From: Cinnamomum chago
Lineage: Eukaryota; Streptophyta; Magnoliopsida; Laurales; Lauraceae
DNA: 64,000 bases
NCBI GenBank assembly: GCA_038049695.1
Contig: CP142459.1
Location: 65,402,001 to 65,466,000, forward strand
Reading direction: 5' to 3'
Below the pieces are notes generated by a model. It did no database searches. It worked only from the letters and a program-made list of their open reading frames with translations, and was not told where the DNA came from. A program made the translations under genes and the position numbers. Below are positions 47,912 to 59,547 of the stretch, piece after piece (the first letter of the stretch is position 1; every line of letters begins with the position of its first letter).

Positions 47912-50392
47912 GTAGAGAGCAGGATCAGTTCAGAGATGCATATTGATAGAGGGAGAGAGGGCAGGCCAGGTTCAATGGGCCTGGGTGGTACCTATGGGCC
48001 CGGCATGGCCCGGCCAGGCTCGTGCCCATGCTGGGCCGAGCCCCTTCCAATCTGGGTGTGGCATGGCCTGGCACATGCACGGCTGGGTCAACTGTTGCCG
48101 GCACTGCCCATTTTACATCTCTAGACGCTGATTAGAAAAGTTATGTTGGACTGGATATTTAAAAGAATACAACTTAATAATGTACAGTATATACTTAAAA
48201 AGGTTTTTGTAAAGAAAGTGAGTTATCCAAATACCTAATTTTTAGGTGTGTAGATTATATTTTAAACTACAAAATAATATAGCCAACTCTTTAGTAATAT
48301 ATGATTTCCAAATACCTCCGAAACTATTCAAATATTCGGTTCTTAAATTAAGGTTGAAATAATCTAATTTAAGTTGATCATTTTATCAGAATCTAATCCA
48401 CAAAGACTCTAATCGCTAACATTATTCTCCTAAATTGCATACATCCAAGTGGAATGCACAAGAATTGAAATAGTTATCTCAAAGAAAAGAAGAAGAAGAA
48501 GAAAAAAAAGAGAGGAGGTACCCAATACAGAGAATTTTCTTCTACAAACTTGAAATAGAGCCTCAGTCAATGCAGATAAGGAATACTGCCCTAAATCTAA
48601 CTCTAATCTCCATCAGTTGAGGCCAGTGGCTGACCCATGGAATTTTCCTTTGAGAGAGTGATGTGGATTGAAGTCTGAAGATGCCACTATTGGACAAGCA
48701 GTGGCTAGCATACATGGAGCATATGATCAGCACATGGGTTCATGGAACCTCTTTAATTAGAGAACCCAGAACAGTCCAGAATTAATCAGATTTTTCTTTT
48801 TCAGAGACTGTTTAATTATAATAGAGATCAAAGTAGAGAATTTGTAGTTTCCAAAGTTTTTATTCAGAAACTGGGCAATTCATCAGTGTTTTTGGAGCTT
48901 TGATTAATGGGCTAAAAATTCAAATGGACCTAAACCCACTTGTCCTAGACCCCTGGGTCGTCCAGCGGCTGGTTTTCAAATGGTGGGGGACTTCATTAGA
49001 ATGATTGGACCATGTGGACCCCATGGATAGAAATGTCCAAAGAACTCTGAACACCCCTTTGTTTAGAAATTCTCTAAACTCTGACTCTCATTCTCAATTA
49101 ATTGTTAAGTTGTGCTAATTAGGATCTTAGATTAAGGAAATAATCAATTAGAATGGGATTTGATTCCTAAGGGTGCCACCCTATTATCAGACCTTGAGTT
49201 TGGGCATGCCGGACAAAAAAATGGATCCATTCACAGATCTGATATGAATTGACCCATTTTTAAGTTGAGTTTTTTATATATACCCCTTAAGGTTTCTAGG
49301 GGATTTGTAAATAAAGTCATGCGGTTTCAATATTTGTATATACGCCCCCGCCCCCGCCCCAGCCCCAGCCCCAGCCCCAAAAATTAGTAGCATTACCGTT
49401 ACAGTCGCTATAAGTTTTTAGAGTAAGATGACACTTTTGTCCATCTCTTTATTCATATATGCATAATTTCAAAAGATTGGATTTATTTTTCTTTAAAGCT
49501 TGTGATATTGACAATTACTATAGTACATCTAGGAGGAGAGAATAACCCTATATAAATCCATTTTTATCAATATGGGTCCCATTTCATTAAATATAAATTA
49601 ACCACAATGACAATCAACACTTATACTTATTATTGGTTATAATTGACTCAATCCATCCACAACCTCCTTTAGATTGATGAGAGTTTCAAATAAATGATGA
49701 CGCTACATGTGCATGGGAGGATTTAAGACATACTATTGGGACTTGGGATCAAATATTAGTATTTTTTATATTAAAAATGACATATTTATCTTTGTTTAAT
49801 GAATTTAAGGGCAAAGTTGTCATTTTCATAAAAGTTTATTATAAATCTTTAGGTGATCGCCTTTTCTCATCATGACTAGCGATTTTGAGGATTTGAAAAA
49901 TATTGAAATGAAAATACATGGGGAAACCACATGGGCCTATTTACAAATTCTATAAACCCTAGGGGTATAGAAGAAAAAATCTCTTTTAAGTTTATAAAGC
50001 AGCAATACCATATTGGCCAATTCCACCCCATCAGTTGCTGGAATGACAAACCACCACCAGCACATGCATTATAGCCAGGCATGGCAACCTTTCCTTCTCA
50101 ACAACAGGTCAAACTTTCAATGCCCCCAACTAGCAAAAATGCAGGTGGAGAGAGAAGGATAATATGGAACCTTTCCTTCTTTCGCCTCCTCTCACGTTTT
50201 CTTCGCACTAGACATAAAAAAAACGACTCTGGTAAAGAAATCAAGATTACTAGGAAACCTTTTTTTTGTCATCTCTTCAAAATGCAAGAGACCCCATCAA
50301 GGATTTCTATTCAAAAAGAATCCCACCCCCTTAATCCAAACACTCCAAAATCAAAGTCAATACCTTTCTCCTTCAAAACCCACCTCCCAATC
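47912..50392. other. Intergenic, no gene recognised
   Basis: It starts with a GC-rich gggccc/ggcatggcc block (47950-48115) that resembles hAT-type subterminal DNA but has no paired ends. After that it is AT-rich. A C-rich repeat with quadruplex potential lies at 49343-49378. Nothing coding was recognised before the DUF538 gene. Confidence 0.5.
49343..49378 (-). repeat. C-rich repeat, G-quadruplex potential on minus strand
   Basis: Seven blocks of four or five Cs separated by single G or AG spacers. On the minus strand this gives GGGG runs with one- or two-base loops, a textbook quadruplex pattern in otherwise AT-rich DNA. Confidence 0.75.
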
Positions 50393-50860
50393 ATGTCAAT
50401 CTACAAAACCCTTCTTGGGTTTTGCCTGATCTCTTGCTTTTCATTGGTTTCCGCAGAAACCCATGATTCAGCCGATCTGACAGCGTACGAGATGCTTGAG
50501 AAATTCAACTTCCCTATAGGGATCCTCCCACAAGGTGTGAAAAGCTATGTCTTGAATCAAGATGGCAGCTTTGAGGTTTACTTTGATGGGGATTGCGAGT
50601 TTCCGTTGGAAGGAGGGTATACTCTGAATTACAAGAGGAAGATTTCAGGGAAAGTGGGTGTTGGGACTTTGAAGGAATTGGAAGGAGTGACCGTCAAAGT
50701 ATGGTTCTTGTGGCTTGGAATTAATGAGGTGAATAGAGGTGATGGGAAGTTGAATTTTTATGTTGGGCCGGTCTCGGCTTCATTCACTTTGGATAACTTT
50801 GAAGAGAGCCCGCAGTGTGGGTGCGGGTTGGACTGCTTGAACTTGGTATCAGATTTGTAG
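50393..50860 (+). CDS. Secreted DUF538 protein
   Basis: A single exon of 155 residues. The frame is open upstream to 50081, but the internal ATG at 50393 is chosen because it starts a clear signal peptide (MSIYKTLLGFCLISCFSLVSA) and gives the usual length for this family. The mature part has the DUF538 fold: an amphipathic start (AYEMLEKFNFPIGILPQGV), the SYVLNQDGSFEVYF segment, a central FLWLGINEV strand and a C-terminal Cys-rich CGCGLDC. Family members are small plant proteins of unclear role, suggested to bind lipids or respond to stress. No intron, as is common in the family. Confidence 0.9.
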   Translation: MSIYKTLLGFCLISCFSLVSAETHDSADLTAYEMLEKFNFPIGILPQGVKSYVLNQDGSFEVYFDGDCEFPLEGGYTLNYKRKISGKVGVGTLKELEGVTVKVWFLWLGINEVNRGDGKLNFYVGPVSASFTLDNFEESPQCGCGLDCLNLVSDL

Positions 50861-53590
50861 GGTGGGTATTGAGATGGTTTTGTTTCCATGAATTTGTTTT
50901 ACTTTATCATGGTACAATTTGGCTATTGAATAATCAAGTTATAATGGTTTTTTTTCATGTGTCTATGGATTGTTGTTTCATGGAATTGTTGTGTGAATAA
51001 TCATGCGTAGAAGTAGTAAGATTGCTCTTTATTCTCATGTTTCATATTAGTGTTGATAATCTCTTAGGATCATTTGCCTAATCCCTATTGAATTCCTAGA
51101 ATTTCCTGGACAATGGGTTCTATGGGAAACAATTGCATGCCTTATGAAATCAAATCCTAGCAATTTGATGGTCACTTGTGCACATCTACCCTTGACCCTC
51201 TACGCTCCAATCCTTTTGGTACCTTGCCTATGAATTTGTAGGAGATCTGTCTCCTCTTTTGTTTCTTTGATCGGTTTCTCTTTTCCCTTTGTATTTCTCC
51301 TTGCTGTTCAGTATATTTCTTTTGTACTGCTCTGCTTTGGTTAATACAATCCACCATTCAAAAAAAAATTCCTAGAGATTTGGTAGGAGTTTTCCAAGCA
51401 TGCAATACAGTTTGAAAATTGTGAAGCTTTTCAACTGGATGTTTGCATGGTTTGTGTCACTGACCTCTTGTCAAGGTTGTCATTCATCTCATATCTGAAT
51501 TGTATGAAAACGATAAGATTAATCTTCCTGCTTTCTATGATCATCAGGAGGCACCAGTTGATTTTCATGTAGTGTGTAATTGGTGTACATAAAAAAATGT
51601 GTTTTTGGTATGACATTATGTAATGTAGATCAGGAATGTGTGTATGCATACCATATGTAAATTGGATTACACTTGTGTTCTTGAAGGTATTGACTCAATT
51701 TAATGGTCCTCAACAGCTTGGTTATTTTTATGGAGTTTTTTTTCTCTTAATGAAAATGATTAAAAGTAACTAAGATATGCATCAAAATTTTATTGTAACA
51801 AACGTTTTGCATTCCAGCTCTTTTATTCTATTTCCATAGATTATTAACCTTCTCTCACAACTGAGTAGGACTGCTGACACTGAAAACCTACCCTCCCATG
51901 ATGCGTTCACCAACATCTTGAGCTAGTGAGGAGTAAACCCCCAGCTGAAGTAATTGCACCCACTAAGCATTCTTACTACCCCAAATATCCTGCACAGGCC
52001 CCTCTATCTATGTTAGCTAACTTAGTCTCCTAAAGGAGGGCTATGGAAGCTTAGAGCTGCTGGTTGTATTCTTCACAGCCCCAACCCTCTGACATCCCAC
52101 AGATGACTTTCAATTGGAACCTCTAGCTGCCCCTGAGCCTTCTGGATTTCCTTTGCTTAATGGTCCTTGTTCTTGCCCTATCCTGATAGAAGATGTACCC
52201 TGTTTTGAGCCTTCCTAGCCATGGTGAAAGCCACCAGCTGGTCCTAATCACGCTCCTTATCTTCTACTGGGAGAACTATTACTTCCTCGACTCCACAATT
52301 CTCTTATCCATCCAATCCTTCCCTTCCTAACTGGTCTTGACGGGGTCTATGTATCATGGCTGTGAAGTATGCAGAGACTCCCTAGAGCAAATCCCAGCAA
52401 CCCCTCTGATTGAAATTTATCGGCCGCCACTTGAGAGTTACTATGCCACTAGTTGGAAAGGTGATCAGCACTTGGATGTGGTTAGCCTTTCCAGAATCTG
52501 GAATGCAAGTCTTGCCTCTAGCTTCATTTCTCTCGGAGATCTATTCGGCATGGGTGCAACCAGCCCCTTACTTTCCTGTGCCAAGGATACCTTGATCAGT
52601 GACTCCCAGTGTCTATGTGATTCGCTTGTAGATTTCTTGGGTGGGACAATTCCTGATAGGCCCCCTCCATCTCTTATTCTCTGGGAACTCTCTTCATCTT
52701 TGCTCTTGCTCTCAACTTCTAAATCTTCGATCTTGTTGTTGCTCTCAGCCTCCCCCTCTGAATCTGGGATGCTCGCCCTTCTTCTATTGCATCCTCCCTT
52801 TCCAGAGAGTGCAGAAATCTCGAAGCAACATAAAGAGCAAGGCCCTTTTTATAAATATCGGAGCTTGATCCAGGGTCGGTGATGGAGGCCCATCCAGCTG
52901 CGAGTCTTGTGATTTGGTCCAATTGCTAAAGCCATCATCCAGCAGATGGCCCTGGTCTGTGATACATTGGAGTTGAAATCCTTTGATACATTGGAACTAT
53001 TTGAGTCTTATTTAGCTCAGAACTCCAACGAAGGTGTAGCTTCTGCTTTGACATTCTATCAAGTTCCCCTTTTCCAAAGGCTTTTGTTGGTTACAAGAAA
53101 TACACCCAATTTAACATCAAACTAGGTTTCTGTTAGATTATGCAAAAAACACAATTCAGTTCCGAATGACTTTCCTGCACTACCTCACCGGAACTTGAAA
53201 AGAGAGCTCTTCCTATCCTGCAGTTGAGAGCTTCCAGTGTGGAATGCTTGGTCTTACCTGGAAGGCATACCTTATATTAAAGAGTGCAACTGTTTGTTGA
53301 CATATATACTTGGTAATTGCTCTTGTGACCTCACAGTTCCTAGATAAACATCCAAAGCAGAAACGTTATTCAACTTATACTCCTGTTTTAAAATGCTGAG
53401 ATTCCTTAAGACCTCCCTTTCTTCTAATGATTTACTGGGTGCATTCTCCATCTCCATTTCTCCTCTGTGCACTCCTGTGAGAACATATTTACCTTTGTGG
53501 TGGGTACATTTCTTTTGTGACTTTTTATCCTATGAAAGTGAGCACTTTGGCTTCACTTGAAGACCAATGGTCCATTTGGCCTAGCCCCTT
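50861..53590. other. Intergenic with LINE-like tail
   Basis: The first 200 bases are likely 3' untranslated sequence. About 51168-51368 resembles an L1 3' end (ttaatacaatccaccattca, then poly-A), with imperfect flanking repeats (aatcctagcaatttg/attcctagagatttg). The region 51840-53590 includes an open stretch 52337-52882 with no recognised family and no obvious gene context; I do not call it a gene. Confidence 0.45.
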
Positions 53591-53860
53591 TTTTAGTTAA
53601 ACTGTAAATTTTATTAATCTATAAAAATTAAAAAAATAAAGAGTCAAAAAGGGCTTAGTCTAAACCAGCCTATCCAAACCCAATAAACAACAAACACCAA
53701 AACTAAAAGGCCTAAACATGAAAAAAGAAACTATCAATAGTAGTAGAAGAACGAGACTCCGACCTTAAATGAGGCACCCAGCTATCTCAAAATTAGCCTG
53801 CACCTCCTCCACCCAACCTACCAGTTACTCTCTCAAATGTAGTACTTTTCAAGAGAGTAC
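53591..53860 (-). mobile_element. LINE 3' end fragment
   Basis: The T-rich start on the plus strand, then A/C-rich sequence (aacccaataaacaacaaaca), resembles the 3' ends of the LINE copies at 22443 and 30813. No coding part remains. Confidence 0.45.
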
Positions 53861-53886
53861 AATGAGTATAGATCTTTAGATGCTTT

Positions 53887-54066
53887 AACCCCAAGGGATA
53901 ATTCAGTTGACCTAGGACTACGGTTTGCACCCGAAGGTTGTAGGTTCGAAACTGTACTACCACACAGGGACTACAAGGGAGTTTATCCAGCTTCCCCCTG
54001 GGCCCGGAGGGATTAGTCCAGTCCAAAGGGTTGGGAACACTCCGATAGCAAAAAAAAAAAAAAAAA
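53887..54066 (+). mobile_element. Full-length tRNA-derived SINE
   Basis: A 180-base element. It has an A-box-like gataattcagttgacctagg, a B-box-like ggttgtaggttcgaaac, a tRNA-unrelated body with a gggcccggaggg block, and a poly-A tail at 54050-54066. It is flanked by a perfect 16-base target duplication, gatctttagatgcttt (53871-53886 and 54067-54082). It is the reference copy for the partial or reverse copies at 10156, 39610 and 47350. Confidence 0.88.
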
Positions 54067-54479
54067 GATCTTTAGATGCTTTTATTTCCAAGGTACACAT
54101 TCCATGTCTCCCCTTGTTCCCTTCTTGCTTGGTGCTTTTTCCTTTGTTTCTACTTTGCAGGAGCCTTAGAAATAGAAGATGCAAGGTACTTCCACTTGTA
54201 CCATATTTTCCTTTAGTTCAGCAGGTTCATTTACCTGTTTTCCAAGTAAAAATGGATCGGCTACCTTCCAGATACTACCCAGCTGTTGGGTGTGATTGCT
54301 CAACCTCATTTTTCAGTAACAATCACATGTATATATATCATAGTATTGGACTCCATTCAGTTGTCCAGAGAGTCCTCTGTTCAAATCCAAGTGGAATATG
54401 TATGGTCTTTTCCTAATCTTTTTCTGGTAGGCTGATTTGAAGAGCATTCCTTTAATGCTGTCTCTCATGAGTTTCTCAC

Positions 54480-54620
54480 TGTCTCTGCATGATGTGTTCT
54501 TTATTGCTTGAGATTAAAGCTTCATGTTACCACTGTCTCCTTCTGTCATGTTCCTAAAGAGGCCAACGGTCTGGCAGATACCTTGACTAGTAGAAAGACC
54601 CACACACACACACAAGGGCA
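54480..54620 (+). mobile_element. LINE RNase H fragment
   Basis: Encodes the typical LINE RNase H C-terminal motif (SFCHVPKEANGLADTL) before a (CA)n tract. This is an isolated remnant. Confidence 0.6.
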
Positions 54621-57199
54621 GTTTTTCGGGGGATTCAAAGTTCTCCAGTTTCTACATGTGGGCAGCATTTCAAGGGCTTCAAAGTTATCTAATTCCTACT
54701 TGTGGTGGTATAGGTGTGTGAATGGCTTACAATGACCACAGGACCCAGGTGCCCACAGGCTGCCAGACTGTACCTGAGAATTTGTGCGTGTTGTATGGCA
54801 GCGGTGGTGGTAGTCATCCCATGGATGTGAGATTTAGAATATTTTAAGGCTTTCTTCCCGTAGGGTTTTCACAAAATACATAGGAATTTATGGTCAAATG
54901 AGCTTCAAGAATTAAAGAATTGAAGGGTGAAAGATATAAGATAGCAATGCATGTTGGACTTGACTTTTCTAAGATTTGAATTAATGGAGTGATGACTGAG
55001 AATTCACTTTCCATCTTATCTTGATTCAATTTCCATTCATGGAAGCATGAGGAGAATCAACAATCAAATTTTATTTTACTTACAAAGTAGCACTCTTTAA
55101 CTCACCTTACATTACTCGGTAAAAAGTTATAAGCACTCAACTTCCTACATATTGCTGGAAAAAAGTTATAAACTAATATGATATGTGGGACAGCAGCCAC
55201 ATACTTCACCTGACCAATTATGTAGAAGAGGAGCCCTGGTCCAGTCATCTTTGAGATGGACGATCCTGTTTTGATTAATTGTTAAGACTCTGAATAATGG
55301 GCCAAGAATTGGCTGAATAGGATCCTCTAATTGAAGCAATGATGGGACCAGTGAGTAACTGCATGTCCAAACCATCACTAAGAAGGATATGGGTGTTGTA
55401 GTCACATTTCAGAGAAGCAGATTCTTCTTACTCGGCAGGTGGCTTATGCCTGAATTACTTTTTGAGACAAACATACTTATGAATGTTGCTTCACATATAA
55501 TCACCATCAATTCTCCCCAACTGATCAAGATCTTGGTAGGGAATCATCAACATCGCTTGGCAGGATTTCACAGGGAAAAAAAAGTTAATCCCTACAAGAA
55601 ATACATGATAGGTTTCAGCTGCAAACAACAAAATTCAGCAGTTAATCCAGACCGATCCACCAGCTATTTCCCATTAGTCAGTCCCTGCAATATCATCAGA
55701 GTCAATAGGTGATGGAAAGAAATATCAACATGCTACTTTGAAAGCTTATTGGCCCACGCATGCTGAGTGTTAACGGAACATCTGCAACACTCACCACTAA
55801 CTTGGTGCAATTCAACAGTGGTATGAAAATCCTGCCACGCCCTTTCACGGACCCATCATGTAGACAACAAAAGCATCAAAGAGCTTCAATGGTGGTTATT
55901 CTTGGTTTTAGCGATTTAGCGATTCAGTGACTCTTTCTCAAGGCTGGCACTTCAACATGCCTACAGAGCTTCTAGAGATGTTTGATTACCCCCCCTTGGA
56001 CACTAGGATAGTTACAGCAATTGAACCAAATCCACACGATTGGATTCAATACTGATGTTAGGACTGCCAACTTAATGCAATACAGAGCTTCAACAACTAA
56101 AATATCTTCTACCAAAAAAAAAAAAACCTAAAATATCAATTATATAACAGCCCAAACCTGATTCAATTCTGATTTATGCTTAAGCATTATACAGCAATAA
56201 AAGATCATCCCCACAATGAAAATAATAATCGCAGCAGGCCCCCAAGAGCCAAGACTTTCACACCAAAGGAATAGGCAGCCTCGGCCTCCGTGGTTTAAGT
56301 TTAACACAAACCGGTAGGTTTTTATTCATTTGAAATATTGGCCAAATAATATTCATGAATTGATATGGAAGAGCTGTCTTAGTCCTAGGGTTGCAATCTG
56401 GTCGGGTCTGGGCCGGAAACATGGATGAAACCAGATCTGGATCTCTCTTCTAAAGGATGAATCCGGTTCCAAAAACTGTCATATGGTTCTGGATTCGCAT
56501 CCGGCAAGAGGAACTCGTTCCAACTTCACCTCCGGTGGTTTCAGTTCCAAACCCAGTTCCTGGTTCCAATTCAAAATTTGAGTCTTTTTTTTTCGTTGTT
56601 TATTTTTTAAAACTTCACATTGTAACCAAATGGTATAGCCCACCTTTTTTTTTGGCAATATGTGATTTAACATTCCATACAAAGGAAACTGTTGTATCAT
56701 TATATAATTCGCTTTCTAAATTTTGAGAAAGATATTTAAATATAAGCATCTTCATCCCACAAATTAAACCATTGCTACAGAGAATTAATACCACAAGACT
56801 CATGATATCAAGTTAGGCCAAATGTGGCATACTTCAGTATGCTTGTTATTCAACAGGTTCAGGGTTTTCTGTATTATGCCTATTATCAGTCATCACCACC
56901 TTTTCAAGGGATTTTATCACCCATCAAAGACATCATTAAAGAACAATTAAATTGAAAAAACATTAGGGATTATCTCTAATAATAACGTATATAGAATTGA
57001 TGTATATACAAATCTTTTTATAAGACTCATATCAAATTATTGTGTAAGATATTCATAATTTTCTTTTATCAGTAACAAGATGGGAACCCACAACCTTGTA
57101 ATTGCAACAATCAAATGCCTTCTAAATGTGCTACATGCTCTAGTTTATGATGTGATGCACATAACATTTAAATCAATTATTTCAAGATAACATGGAGAG
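54621..57199. other. Intergenic, no gene recognised
   Basis: AT-rich DNA with several short frames that show no family features. The 56390-56540 stretch (gggtctgggccgg, tccggttcc) looks like degraded transposon sequence. Confidence 0.45.
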
Positions 57200-57895
57200 G
57201 GAAGAGGATGAATTGATGGATAAATTGCTTGCTCAAGGGGCTTCTGCTTTGGGGGAACGCCTCCATCAGATTGTCTAGGCCGTAAGAAGAGGGTATGGAC
57301 AGGAAATAGAAACGACTGGTTTTCATGATGAAAGAGGAATTGGTCAATCACCTCCTTCTCAACTGTATAGTAGCTCATGCGTTTTGGAATCTTGTTCTCA
57401 GTGGGTTCGACTACAGATGGGTTCTCTGTTGAACAATTATCGACATGAAGCTCAATTTAAGGTCTTCTAAAGGACAGATTTTGTGGCATCTTTCCTTCAT
57501 GGCTATAAATTGGGCTATTTGTTAGGAAAAGAACCAAAGATGCTTCGAGGGAAAGCCTCCTTCATAAAAGAAATCTTCACCAGAATGAGAATCAGTGTAG
57601 CTTATTGGGTCTCTATTCTTCCCGAGTTCTAGCGATTGTCCACCAATTCCAATATGTATAGCTGAAGGGCAGTGGCCCTTTCATAGCTTGGGCTTCCTCT
57701 TGTTTTGTGACTTCTGTGGCTTTTTGGCCATCCTTTTCAAATGCCTTGTTTGCTTTCCTTCTATTTCCCTTTTGAGTGGTGCATATTGTTTTGGGGGTTT
57801 TCTTTTTCTTGAGCCCTATGCTTTTCCATTTAATACTGTTGTATTGTTAAGCTTTTGTTTAATACAAGTCACCATTCAATAAATAAATTAAATTA
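57200..57895 (+). mobile_element. Decayed LINE 3' part (zf-RVT region)
   Basis: Plus-strand conceptual translation, broken by stops, shows LINE zf-RVT wording: AHAFWNLVLSGFDYRWVL, then a WAI.W/C-x-x-N-Q-R-C-F-E-G-K block. The 3' end carries a ttaatacaagtcaccattcaa tail and TAAA-type repeats. Confidence 0.65.
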
Positions 57896-58022
57896 AATAA
57901 AATATATTTGATAAATTTAGAACATCCATATGTTATTTCTGCAAATTGGACCCTTCAATCAAAAAAACCTACATGGAAAAGATGTAGCCTTAAAGACAAG
58001 ATGTGCAATCATTTGGATTATA

Positions 58023-58212
58023 GGGGATTTGACATTTCAATGCCCCTTAAACATTGATCCCATGATATCATGGGTTTTTAAACTCCCGTGATATTTTGGG
58101 ATCGAGGGCAAAAAAAAGTGTACCAGAGTCGTTGACTCTGGTGACATTTTATGAATTTTAGTCATGAAATTGGGGATTGAGTGTTTAAGGGGGATTGAAA
58201 TGTCAAATCCCC
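58023..58212. mobile_element. Mutator-like MITE
   Basis: It has long inverted ends of about 40 bases (ggggatttgacatttcaatg on the left and its complement on the right) and an 11-base target duplication, tttggattata (58012-58022 and 58213-58223). This matches Mutator-type insertion better than hAT or Tourist. There is no coding capacity. It lies between two LINE fragments. Confidence 0.8.
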
Positions 58213-58479
58213 TTTGGATTATAATATTTTCTTATATTATCACATTATCATGGACAGTAATTTTTATATAAGAGAGGCATGTTTCACGAAGTTAAATTTT
58301 TAGAATAGTGTTATATCTGTGGTTGAAGAAAACTTCCCACCATGTAAACACTTGTATTCACTATTCACAACCTACAAGCATGATCATGGCTGCTTCTTTT
58401 CTAACTGTGTGTTGACGGCCATTATATATAAAGTATGGTCAACGTTTGCCCTTTATGCCTCTCTGACAAAGAATCATTT

Positions 58480-58950
58480 TGCTGAACTGTAGAGTGGCTT
58501 GCGAGCTCTAGATCTTGGTCCTAAGAGGATTTGACTACTGTTGGGTTCTACCCAGGACATTTTCAGACTTGTTTGATGCTTGGTAGGTTTCATTAAGGTC
58601 CCCTACAGGAAAGATTTCGTAATGTCTTCCCTTTGTTGCTAGTTGCTACCAGTACCATCTGGGCTATTTGAAAGGAAAGGAATCAAGATGCTTTCAAGGA
58701 ACATCCTCCGTTGTTGAAGAAATCTCCACTAAGATGAAACTGAGCATTGCTCATTGGGTCTATAACCTTCTTGATTTTTTGAGGCTTTCCACCAACTCCA
58801 TTCTACACAATTGGAGGGAGGTGGCCCTTTTTATAATAATTTAGGCCCTTTTTGTTCTTTTAGGCCCACCCTTTTAGAGGGTTTGCTTGTATTTTTATTG
58901 TCGTTTTTCCCTTTTCAAGGGTTTTAAAGTTTTAACCCTTCTAATTATAT
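58480..58950 (+). mobile_element. Decayed LINE 3' part, second copy
   Basis: Resembles the 57200-57895 fragment: a broken WVLP...-HLGYLKGKESRCFQG block followed by KLSIAHWVYNLLD and a T-rich 3' untranslated part. The 5' limit is uncertain. Confidence 0.55.
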
Positions 58951-59547
58951 TTTCGGCCCCATGCATCACACAGATGTTTCCTGCCAGTTTTTAGCTACGA
59001 GAGGAAAGCAATGCAAAATTCCCTATCCCTTAAAACTTATTTTTTTTTAATGGCTACTTTCATTAATAAAAGATATAATGTTATAAAAAAAATTAATAAA
59101 AGTTATAATGAACCTGCTGCCACCCCTATATTTAAAATTCCGAGTGAATTGAAAGTAAGGTAGCATGATACAAGTAAAAATACTTAAAATGTAAGACATC
59201 CTTAACATGCCAAGAAAGTATGCTATCCAATTATAATAGAGGCATGATGACATGATTAATAACTATATCTGTCAAAGTGTCTTTGCCAACATAAGATAAC
59301 CCACCCAATTACAGAGACACATACATTCTGCAAAACTCATCAGTAAAATCCATAACTATTACTCCTAAAGACAATGACCTAGTTGTTATGGTGAATTGAT
59401 TTATACCAGCCAGCAGATTTATGTCCAACAGAACAAAACCAAGATACAATCAATGGCATTTTTTGACACTCAGTTCAACTATAAGAGCTAAATAAAAATG
59501 TGATGAGGGATCTCGTCTTCAATAAATAGATCAAAATAGCTACCTTT

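Noticed and set aside
50081..50392. N-terminal extension of the DUF538 frame to 50081
   Set aside because: The extension is basic, low in family similarity and would bury the clear signal peptide that begins at 50393.
52337..52882. Open stretch of 181 codons, leucine/serine-rich
   Set aside because: Begins at a GTG, matches no family I know and lacks exon or gene context; overlapping frames exist on both strands.
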